Shown here in pieces: positions 34,976 to 41,425 of a stretch of DNA of 41,425 nt; the stretch's first letter is position 1; every line of letters starts with the position of its first letter. Below the pieces are notes generated by a model that was not told the origin of the DNA, made no database searches, and saw nothing but the letters and a program-made list of their open reading frames with translations. The translations under genes and the position numbers were made by a program. The stretch spans positions 1-41,425 of the forward strand of contig CAZSLI010000021.1 in assembly GCA_964607705.1 (NCBI GenBank), given 5' to 3'. Source of the DNA: CAZSLI01 sp964607705 (lineage in GTDB: Bacteria > Actinomycetota > Coriobacteriia > Anaerosomatales > PHET01).

Positions 34976-37492
34976 CTACTCGTAGTGCAGTGCGGCCACG
35001 ATATCGAGCCGTGCAGCCTGCCGGGACGGGATCAGCGCGGCCAGCAACGCGAAAGCAAACCCGGCCACCGTCGCGGTGACGATCCCGGCCCAGGGGAAGA
35101 AGTACGGCATCACGAACCCGGTCGCGTTCATCGCATAGACGAGCGCGTAACCCAATGCCACTCCCCCTACGATGCCGAACAGCACGCCGACGGCTGCCAG
35201 CAGCAACGACTCGGCGACCACCATTCCGCGGATCTGCCTCCGCGTGGCGCCGACCGCGCGCAGCATGCCTATCTCGCGCGTGCGCGACAGCACGCTGATG
35301 GCAAGAGTGTTGAGCAGCGCCAAGAGCGTGGGCAGGGCGAGCATACCGATGAACGTGTAGAAGATGACGAGGGTCTGGTCGAAGATCTTGACCTGCGATG
35401 CCTTGAACGACTCAGAGTCGTACAAGATGAACTGCGGGAAGTCGGCGAGCGTCCTCTCGAGGCGGCTCTTCACCACGGGCACCGACGCCCCTGGCTCGGC
35501 GTTGGCAAGCACCATGACATTCGATTCGATGCCGAAATCCTTCGAGAGGTTCGCCTGCGAGATGTAGGTGGTCGCCAGCTTCGCATTGAGGTAGTCGGTG
35601 GCGATGCCCTGCACCTTGTACGACTTGAGACCGTTGGGCGTCTCGACCTTGAGCGTCTGCCCCGGCTTGATTCCGTTCTGTGCGGCGTAGATACCGTTGA
35701 CGAGCATCGTCCGACCGCTTCCGAGCTTCGCCACGTCGGACGCATTGGTCTGGCCCGAGAACGTGAACGAGGCCACCTTGGGATAGCCGACCGGGTCGAT
35801 GCCGACGACCTGCACCTCGCCGTTGTTGATCTTGGCCAGCCCAAGCCGCATCGTCGCGACGTCGGCGATGCCGGGGGTGTTCGCGATCTGGTCGACCAGG
35901 TTCTGATCCGCACCCACGTTGCCACCGCCGAGCAGCAGTCCCTGCGGGATCGTGACGAAGTCGCTGCCAAGCGACTTGTCGATGTAGTCGAAGAAGCCCG
36001 CGAAGATCGACGCGATGAGTCCGACCATGGAGACCACGACGGCGAGCGAGATCAGAATCGCCGAGGCGGTGGCTGCCGCCCGTCCTGGCTGGCGGGTGAG
36101 ATTCGAGCTCGCGAGGTCGGCCGTCGCAGGCGATACGGGCTGGATGACGCGAGACAATACGTTGGAGAGCGGCTCGATCAGTGCCGGTGCGACCATGATC
36201 AGCCCCACAAGGAACAGCACCGCCCCGAACCCTACTGCGGTCGACTGCCTGATCAGAAGTAGCGGCACCGACGCTGCCAGCACGACCCAACCGATCACCA
36301 CCGCTCGACGGTGCCCGCGTTCCGTGACCTCGGCCAGTTGCGGTCGAAGCGCCTCGAGCGGCGTGATGCGCGCGGCCTGGCGCGCAGGGATGATAGCGCC
36401 GAGCACCGTGATGCCCACGCCGAGAACGATGGCTGCGGCCCACGTGCCCATGGTGAAGGTCGGGACGATGGTGATATCGAGGTGCAGCGTGTCGCGCCAG
36501 ATGGGAGCGATGCCTGCGATGCCGGCCGCCGCAAGCAGGTAGCCGGCGCCGATCCCCACGGCCGTGCCGAGAAGGCCCTGCACGACGCTTTGGAACATGA
36601 ACACGTTGAGGATGGTCCTTCGCGACGCGCCTATCGCGCGCAGCATGCCTATGTCGTGCCGGCGCTCGGAGACGAGCGTCCTGAACGTGTTGAGGATGAT
36701 GAACCCGCCCATGATAAGGGCGAACACGCCGAACATGGTGAATGCGAAGCGGCTCACCTTGAGCGAGGCAAGCAGCTGACTCTCCGTCGACAGGCCGCCG
36801 ACGGTGTAGTCGCTGCCTAGCGCCCGCCGCGTGGCGGCCTCGACGGTCGCGCGGTCCGCGCCGGTCGCCAGCCGGCCTTCGACGGTATTCGCCTTGCCCG
36901 GCTGTCCCACCATCTGACCGGCGTCCGCAATGGTGACGTAGACCTCCGGCGAGCCGGGTGTCGAAGCCGTGCCGAGGAGCCCCACCACGACGAACTGGCG
37001 AGTTCCGGCGACGGTGGGAATGGTGACGTGACTACCCAGCCGCGCGTTGAGCTTCGCGGCCGTGTCCGCACCGAGCACGGTGTTCCCCCGGTCGCCCGGC
37101 GCGAGCATCCTGCCAGCCGAGAGCTCGAAACCTTTCACCTTCGACGCGGTGCGCGGGTCGATGCCGGTCAGCATGATCGAGCGCACGTCGCTGTCGAGCG
37201 GCATGGCGATCGTCCTGCGGAGCAGCGGCGTGGCAGCGGCCACACCGTTCACTGCCGCCACTTCCTCGGCGACGGTGGTGTCGAAGTAGCCGCTGCTGGC
37301 GCTGGTGACCGAGAGATCCACCTGTCCGGCAGCGCCGAGTATGGAGCGCGTGAAGGCGTCGATCATGCCGGGCAGCATGCCGTTGAGGCCAAAGATGATC
37401 GCCACGCCGAAGACTATGGCAAGCGTGGTGAGCGCGGTGCGAAGCTTGCGACCCCACAGGTAGCGCCAGGCGAGGGTCAAAGACACGCTCAC
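34976..37492 (-). CDS. ABC transporter permease, two FtsX/MacB-like units
   Basis: An 838-residue membrane protein. A first helix (about 15-40) precedes an extracytoplasmic MacB-type periplasmic-core-like domain; a three-helix FtsX cluster follows at about 255-385, then a second copy of the same plan, with helices at about 395-450 and 475-505, another extracytoplasmic domain and final helices at about 715-830. Repeats of the FtsX signature SERRHDIGMLRAIGASRRTI and SRTREIGMLRAVGATRRQI mark both halves. Such proteins usually export or extract lipoproteins, lipids or peptides. GTG start overlaps the ATPase stop (GTGA). Together with the PadR gene it forms one regulatory-export unit. Substrate unknown. 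Confidence 0.92.
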   Translation of the reverse strand: MSVSLTLAWRYLWGRKLRTALTTLAIVFGVAIIFGLNGMLPGMIDAFTRSILGAAGQVDLSVTSASSGYFDTTVAEEVAAVNGVAAATPLLRRTIAMPLDSDVRSIMLTGIDPRTASKVKGFELSAGRMLAPGDRGNTVLGADTAAKLNARLGSHVTIPTVAGTRQFVVVGLLGTASTPGSPEVYVTIADAGQMVGQPGKANTVEGRLATGADRATVEAATRRALGSDYTVGGLSTESQLLASLKVSRFAFTMFGVFALIMGGFIILNTFRTLVSERRHDIGMLRAIGASRRTILNVFMFQSVVQGLLGTAVGIGAGYLLAAAGIAGIAPIWRDTLHLDITIVPTFTMGTWAAAIVLGVGITVLGAIIPARQAARITPLEALRPQLAEVTERGHRRAVVIGWVVLAASVPLLLIRQSTAVGFGAVLFLVGLIMVAPALIEPLSNVLSRVIQPVSPATADLASSNLTRQPGRAAATASAILISLAVVVSMVGLIASIFAGFFDYIDKSLGSDFVTIPQGLLLGGGNVGADQNLVDQIANTPGIADVATMRLGLAKINNGEVQVVGIDPVGYPKVASFTFSGQTNASDVAKLGSGRTMLVNGIYAAQNGIKPGQTLKVETPNGLKSYKVQGIATDYLNAKLATTYISQANLSKDFGIESNVMVLANAEPGASVPVVKSRLERTLADFPQFILYDSESFKASQVKIFDQTLVIFYTFIGMLALPTLLALLNTLAISVLSRTREIGMLRAVGATRRQIRGMVVAESLLLAAVGVLFGIVGGVALGYALVYAMNATGFVMPYFFPWAGIVTATVAGFAFALLAALIPSRQAARLDIVAALHYE

Positions 37493-38220
37493 AGCAGCCC
37501 CGCCTTCTCCATCGCCGAGTGCGCCTCATCGGAGCCGGCGATCTTCGTGTCGTCGGTGATGTGGCCGTCCTGCATGAACACGATGCGGTGCGCGTGCGCG
37601 GCGATGCGAGGGTCGTGGGTCACCATCAGGATCGCGCGGCCCCACACGTCGGACGCCTGCTTGAGCAGACCGGCGATGTCCTCGCTGCTTCGGCTGTCGA
37701 GGTTGCCGGTGGGCTCATCGGCGAGCAGGAGTGCGGGGTCGGTGACGAGGGCGCGCGCAACAGCGACGCGCTGCTGCTGGCCGCCCGAGAGCTGGTCGGG
37801 GCGGTTCAGAAGCCGGTCTCCGAGACCCACCCGCTTCAGCCACTCCTCGGCCTTCGCGCGACCCTGCGCCGATGGCATGCCGTCGAGGGTAAGGGGTAGT
37901 GCGGCGTTCTCGGTGGCGTTGAGGACCGGGATGAGGTTGAAGAACTGGAACACGAAACCGAAGCGGCGGCGGCGCAGCTTGGTGATCTCATCGTCACTCA
38001 TCTGCGCGACGTTGGTGCCGTCGATGAAGATGTCGCCGCCGGTGGGCGAGTCGAGCCCGCCGAGAAGGTTGAGTAGCGTCGACTTGCCACAGCCGGAAGG
38101 ACCCATCACGGCGACGAACTCGCCGGAGTCAACCGACAGGTCGACGCTATCGAGCGCGGTGACGGCCGTGTCGCCACTCCCGTACACCTTGGTGAGCCCT
38201 CGTGCTTCTACGATCGCCAT
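37489..38220 (-). CDS. ABC transporter ATP-binding protein, MacB/LolD type
   Basis: A 243-residue ATPase with Walker A GPSGCGKSTLLNLLGG (about 40-55), Q loop FQFFNL, signature LSGGQQQRVAVARALV, Walker B LLLADEPTGNLDS and the switch His in VTHDPRIA. The P-T-G-N-L-D motif after Walker B is typical of the MacB/LolD/FtsE-type exporters. Its end overlaps the permease start by 4 bases. It starts 51 bases after the padR stop. Confidence 0.95.
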   Translation of the reverse strand: MAIVEARGLTKVYGSGDTAVTALDSVDLSVDSGEFVAVMGPSGCGKSTLLNLLGGLDSPTGGDIFIDGTNVAQMSDDEITKLRRRRFGFVFQFFNLIPVLNATENAALPLTLDGMPSAQGRAKAEEWLKRVGLGDRLLNRPDQLSGGQQQRVAVARALVTDPALLLADEPTGNLDSRSSEDIAGLLKQASDVWGRAILMVTHDPRIAAHAHRIVFMQDGHITDDTKIAGSDEAHSAMEKAGLL

Positions 38221-38271
38221 GATCGGGTGCCTCTCTGATGGTGGTGTCTCGGCAGATATTCCACGTGCGAG

Positions 38272-38907
38272 TTAGAGCGCTTCACGCAGGTCCGCAGCAC
38301 CGGGTGGTCCGGGATCGTCGGTGTCGACCGTCTTGGGCGGACGGCCGCGGCGCTTTGCCGTGGGCAGCGGGATGGGCTGGCGTTCGATGTCGCCGAGCCG
38401 CGCCTCGACCATGTCGAGCCAGCGCAGGTCGGCCTCGAGGTGCATCACCGCTTTGTCGAGCAATAGCGACTTGGCGAGTGCGGTGTCGCGGTCGAGCGAC
38501 GACCGGCGTGCGGTGAGCGCATGCAGGTCGCGATAGAGCGTCGTGCGCTGGATGCGGAGGACCTCGCGGGCATCGGCTTCTGGTGTCGACACTGCGAGCA
38601 TGAGCTTCACGAAGAAGGCGTCACGCAGCTGCTCCCCGTGCACCCCTTCCGAGAACCATGCGGCAAGCTCGCGCCGGCCGTCGTCCGTGAGCCGGTAGAC
38701 CGTGCGTTCGGGTCCGCCGAAGCGGCCGGTTTCGGCCGGCTCGATGCGGCCGTCACGCTCGAGGCGCTGAAGTGTCGTGTAGACCTGCGCGGGCTTGAGG
38801 TCCCAAACGCTCGCTCCGCCGACGATCGCCACGTAGGCCTCTCGGAGGTCGTACCCATGGCGTGGACGCTGGTGGAGCAGGCCGAGTATCGCGCGACGAA
38901 CCGGCAA
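38272..38907 (-). CDS. PadR-family transcriptional regulator with AT-hook-like tail
   Basis: A 211-residue repressor-like protein. The N-terminal winged helix-turn-helix (AILGLLHQRPRHGYDL, LKPAQVYTTLQRLERDGRI, YRLTDDGRREL) is the PadR fold, followed by a helical dimerisation region. The C-terminal tail has RRGRPPK (about 186-192), the core of an AT-hook DNA-binding motif, which is unusual for PadR proteins. TTG start at 38907, with AGAGG 6 bases before. First gene of the padR-ATPase-permease unit, so it probably regulates its own operon. Confidence 0.92.
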   Translation of the reverse strand: MPVRRAILGLLHQRPRHGYDLREAYVAIVGGASVWDLKPAQVYTTLQRLERDGRIEPAETGRFGGPERTVYRLTDDGRRELAAWFSEGVHGEQLRDAFFVKLMLAVSTPEADAREVLRIQRTTLYRDLHALTARRSSLDRDTALAKSLLLDKAVMHLEADLRWLDMVEARLGDIERQPIPLPTAKRRGRPPKTVDTDDPGPPGAADLREAL

Positions 38908-38951
38908 GGAAAACCTCTACTTCCGCTGGCAGTAAATTCGTCTACGAGTTC

Positions 38952-38979
38952 ATAGTAATACGCGGTGGGCGAAAATCAA
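38952..38979 (-). promoter_or_regulatory. Promoter candidate of the padR-ABC operon
   Basis: On the reverse strand TTGATT (38979-38974) and TACTAT (38957-38952) form a -35/-10 pair with a 16-base spacer, about 45 bases before the TTG start of padR. The region is strikingly A/T-rich for this window. Confidence 0.5.
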
Positions 38980-39017
38980 CGGGTATTCGCGCGGACGGCC
39001 CCGGAGTGTCCCTGCCC

Positions 39018-39416
39018 CTAGGTCGGACGGGCGGAAGGATCGGCATCTCGGCCGGACGGGACCGCCCTTCCGGACGGCGCGCTCCCGCGCTGCCACGGCC
39101 AGCGTCCCTCGATCTCGACCTCGAGCGACCACGACAGGAAGGTTCTCACCGCGACGAGGATCGCAAGCGAGGTGAGGCTTGCGATCGTCAACTCGACCGT
39201 CACGGTGCGGATGATATCGGCTGCGACGAGGATCTCGAGCCCCAGGAGCACGCCCCTACCAAAGGTCGCGCGCATCGCCTCATACGCCGAGTCGCCCCGC
39301 GACGCCGCCTGGTACGCCGTCCACAGCGCATAGAAGAAGCCGCCGATGATGACGGCGACGCCCACCGCCTCAAAAGCGATGGAGACGAACGACACGATGC
39401 TGGTTGGAGTTTCCAT
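39018..39416 (-). CDS. DUF1622 membrane protein
   Basis: A 132-residue protein with three hydrophobic segments (about 12-35, 55-75, 78-97) and the GRGVLLGLEILVAADIIRT segment, the recognisable core of DUF1622. A hydrophilic Ser/Arg-rich tail follows. Function unknown. Its end lies 110 bases from the padR start. Confidence 0.85.
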   Translation of the reverse strand: METPTSIVSFVSIAFEAVGVAVIIGGFFYALWTAYQAASRGDSAYEAMRATFGRGVLLGLEILVAADIIRTVTVELTIASLTSLAILVAVRTFLSWSLEVEIEGRWPWQRGSAPSGRAVPSGRDADPSARPT

Positions 39417-39433
39417 GACCAGTGCCTACCCCA

Positions 39434-40225
39434 CTACCAGGCGCGGTATTCGCCCTCCCGCTCCTCAAGCACGATCGGCACGCCGAACAGCCCCGAGAGG
39501 CGCTCCCCGGTGAGCACGTCGCCCTTGGAGCCGTCGGCGGCGATGCGGCCGTCACTCAGGAGCACCACGCGCTCGACGGCGCGCACTACGTCCTCCACGT
39601 GATGGGTGACCAGGACGAGGGTGCGCCCGCGCTGCGCGAGCGTCCGCATCGCCGCGCGCACATGCCAGGCCGCCGTGGGGTCGAGGCCGGCACACGGCTC
39701 ATCGAGTACGAGTACTGCGGGGTCGTGGACGAGAGCCCGCGCGATGAGGACCCGTCGCGCTTCGCCGGTCGACAACGTCGTCATGTCGCGCGATGTCAGA
39801 TGGGCGACACCGAGCTCATCGAGCGCCGAGTTGGCCGCGGCTTCATCGGCGTCGGTGACCTGTGCTCGCAGGTGAGGCGGCACTCCCAGCGCTCCGAATC
39901 GGCCTCCGAGCACGACCTCGAACGCGGGCAGGTGTACGTCCACGACGTCCTGCCATGAGCTCGACACGATGCCGAGAAGCCGCCGCGCCTCAGCAAGCTC
40001 GATGCGCTCCTGCCCGAGAAAGCGCACCGGCGGCCGCTCCCGCCATAGCGGCAAGATGTCTCGCGTCAGCAGCCCGATGAGCGTCGACTTCCCCGCTCCG
40101 TTCGGGCCGAGGATGGCGACGTGCTCACCCTCTCGAAACGCCAGCGAGTCGACGTGCAGGATCTCGCGGCCGTCGCGGACTACGACGGCATCGCTCAACT
40201 CGAGCAGCGTACGGGCATCGGTCAC
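39434..40225 (-). CDS. ABC transporter ATP-binding protein (orphan ATPase)
   Basis: A 263-residue ATPase: Walker A LGPNGAGKSTL, signature LSTGEARRVLIARAL (variant of LSGGQ), Walker B VLVLDEPCAGLD and H-loop VTHHVEDV. The variant signature resembles the YlmA/ModF-type ATPases. No permease or solute-binding gene is adjacent. The frame opens at GTG 40273, but that position directly follows a terminator hairpin; GTG 40225 with AAGG upstream is preferred. Role unknown. Confidence 0.87.
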   Translation of the reverse strand: MTDARTLLELSDAVVVRDGREILHVDSLAFREGEHVAILGPNGAGKSTLIGLLTRDILPLWRERPPVRFLGQERIELAEARRLLGIVSSSWQDVVDVHLPAFEVVLGGRFGALGVPPHLRAQVTDADEAAANSALDELGVAHLTSRDMTTLSTGEARRVLIARALVHDPAVLVLDEPCAGLDPTAAWHVRAAMRTLAQRGRTLVLVTHHVEDVVRAVERVVLLSDGRIAADGSKGDVLTGERLSGLFGVPIVLEEREGEYRAW

Positions 40226-40273
40226 GTGTCCGGCCTTGTCCTCGGCGATGGGGTTACCGACAGCGTAACGCAC

Positions 40274-40300
40274 GGACGCCTCGCACGTGGCGAGGCGTCC
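40274..40300 (-). terminator. Hairpin between the small membrane protein and the ABC ATPase
   Basis: GGACGCCTCGC/GCGAGGCGTCC form a perfect 11-bp stem around ACGTG (40274-40284, 40290-40300), 24 bases after the stop of the small membrane protein gene. No T run, but the stability suggests a terminator. Confidence 0.6.
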
Positions 40301-40324
40301 GGAGACTGCGTGATGCCTGCGGTT

Positions 40325-40768
40325 CTAGTTGCGAACGGATATGTGGCGAACGAACGGCACGGCTTCGTCGGCCACGTCCCGCAGGATGCGGAAGCGCGCG
40401 AACGGATCGAGCGCCTTGAGCTCGGCCAGCACGCGTTCCTCGGCTTCGCTGATGTGCATCGAGCGCCGGTGCCAGGCGCGACCGCCACTGAGGAACACGG
40501 TACCGAGCACCATCAGCCCGATCGGGAGTATGAGGCTGCGCCAGACGCGGTTGCCCCTCGTCCAATCGGTGACACCCCACGCCACGCCGGTCGACACGAG
40601 CGTCCAGCCGACGAAGTTGGTCACGGCTTCCTGTGTGACGTTCTCGGCGAATCGCTCGCGAATCGCCTCGGCGCGTAGAGCCATGGCCTCACGGCTCTCC
40701 TCGGCGCGCTGCGCCATCTCCGCACGCCGTTCGTTGAGTTTCTCGGTGATGCGATCTCTGATCTCCAT
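40325..40768 (-). CDS. Small membrane protein with N-terminal coiled coil
   Basis: A 147-residue protein. An N-terminal charged helix rich in R/E/A (about 1-45) precedes two transmembrane segments (about 48-66 and 76-95) and a cytoplasmic helical tail. No known family recognised. ATG behind AGGAGGTGA, one of the strongest Shine-Dalgarno sites in the window, implying good translation. A strong hairpin follows the stop. Possibly co-transcribed with the transglutaminase-like gene 78 bases upstream. Confidence 0.8.
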   Translation of the reverse strand: MEIRDRITEKLNERRAEMAQRAEESREAMALRAEAIRERFAENVTQEAVTNFVGWTLVSTGVAWGVTDWTRGNRVWRSLILPIGLMVLGTVFLSGGRAWHRRSMHISEAEERVLAELKALDPFARFRILRDVADEAVPFVRHISVRN

Positions 40769-40846
40769 CGTGGGTCACCTCCTGTAGGAGTAGGTACCCG
40801 CGCGTGCAGCCGAGAAGCGTCCGTTCGTCGGCGCTCAGCGGCGGAG

Positions 40847-41425
40847 TCAGAGCCTGCTGCCCGAACCGCCCTTCAGGACGCGGTAGAGGGAGGCGCGATC
40901 GTAGTCGTAGGCCTCGATCAGGCGCACCGTCTGAAGAGCGCGCTCGCGCTCCTCGGCAGCTTCCGCGTAGGCAGGCCTCCACTGGACGGGCCCGGTGCGG
41001 GCGAGGCGGGTGTAGGGGGCGAGCCGGCGCGCGAGGTCCTTGGCCGCCCGCAGAGTCGTGGCGATGTAGGCCGCCTCGTGCTCGGCGCGATACATCTTCC
41101 CGCTGCCCACCCGTACGACCTGCGGCGCGAAGCGCCATGGCGCGTACGAGCCGTAACGGCTGCCGGCCTCCCCCACGAAAGCGGGCTGGTTCGTCTCGAT
41201 GAAGGCGTAGCCTGTGCCCTCGAACCCGGGGCCGTCGCTGCGAACGCCGACCGCGGCGTGCGCAAGACCGTCGAGGGCGAACAGCGCAGTGTCGTAGCCC
41301 TCATGCGTGAGCAGCGTGGCAAGTAGGACGCTGCGGTCGTCGCACGCGGCCACGTTCTCGGCGAGCACCTGCGTGGGCAGATGGACACGGTCGTCGCGAA
41401 CGCCGTAGGGGATCGCCTGGACGAA
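40847..41425 (-). CDS. Transglutaminase-like cysteine-protease-fold protein, N-terminus cut by window edge
   Basis: The frame is open to the window end, giving 192 residues of the C-terminal part. Residues at the cut end, FVQAIPYGVRDDRV, and the Cys in VAACDDRSVLLATLL with the His in HAAVGV form the Cys-His pair of bacterial transglutaminase-like domains. The helical tail (about 100-192) is Arg/Glu-rich. The N-terminus lies beyond 41425, so total length is unknown. Confidence 0.75.
   Translation of the reverse strand, partial: FVQAIPYGVRDDRVHLPTQVLAENVAACDDRSVLLATLLTHEGYDTALFALDGLAHAAVGVRSDGPGFEGTGYAFIETNQPAFVGEAGSRYGSYAPWRFAPQVVRVGSGKMYRAEHEAAYIATTLRAAKDLARRLAPYTRLARTGPVQWRPAYAEAAEERERALQTVRLIEAYDYDRASLYRVLKGGSGSRL

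Noticed and set aside
39434..40273. GTG at 40273 as the ABC ATPase start
   Set aside because: It abuts the terminator hairpin at 40274-40300; GTG 40225 with an upstream AAGG is more likely.

Overview
The window is GC-rich DNA, almost completely coding, with frequent GTG and TTG starts, tight gene spacing and strong Shine-Dalgarno sites. The mix of a four-subunit pyruvate:ferredoxin oxidoreductase (PFOR), an iron-hydrogenase-like sensor, a QueT-type ECF transporter, many c-di-GMP signalling proteins and large secreted proteins ending in Ig-like domains suggests an anaerobic actinobacterium, probably Coriobacteriia or a related deep anaerobic lineage. That placement is inference; no rRNA gene is present to settle it. 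A run of exactly 100 N (27148-27247) shows the window comes from a scaffolded draft assembly.

Layout. Positions 1-3919 (minus strand) hold a likely operon: QueT transporter, a hydrogenase-like/GGDEF fusion, the radical SAM protein AmrS, and a DsbA-like oxidoreductase cut by the window edge. Positions 4014-6110 encode a PocR-GAF-GAF-HD-GYP c-di-GMP phosphodiesterase behind a sigma-28-like promoter. Positions 6177-10660 are a compact minus-strand cluster: lysC, asd, an OmpR-type response regulator and its histidine kinase. Positions 10821-13379 encode a membrane-bound Cache-like/HAMP/GAF/HD-GYP sensor with an unassigned C-terminal domain. Positions 13620-16662 are the PFOR operon (order gamma, delta, alpha, beta), ending in a strong hairpin. 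Positions 16839-20470 hold a DUF4190-like membrane protein, recR, the ybaB-type gene, dnaX and the small SRP RNA.

Positions 20615-25665 carry a baeRF-family protein, a DedA protein, a nitroreductase-like/alpha-beta hydrolase pair and cardiolipin synthase. A DEAD-box helicase with a leaderless-type promoter follows (25742-26959). Positions 27038-33606 are the most distinctive part: four consecutive minus-strand genes for secreted proteins, one of them a subtilisin-like protease, built from pre-peptidase C-terminal (PPC)-like modules opening with a DDxIPG motif, Ig-like modules and a shared C-terminal domain ending in RY(L/V)xV(R/K)-like residues. After these come a lipoprotein, an AlkD-like protein, a PadR-regulated MacB/FtsX-type ABC exporter, a DUF1622 protein, an orphan ABC ATPase, a small membrane protein and a transglutaminase-like protein cut by the window end.

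How it fits together. Three c-di-GMP enzymes (one probable cyclase, two probable phosphodiesterases) with redox- or ligand-type input domains sit within 13 kb, so the region is a signalling hub next to central anaerobic metabolism (PFOR) and aspartate-family amino acid synthesis. The secreted-protein cluster looks like a surface or exoprotein system with its own protease. No tRNA, rRNA, CRISPR array, insertion sequence or prophage was recognised. The longest stretch without a protein gene (20261-20614) contains the SRP RNA; every other intergenic stretch is under 300 bases.
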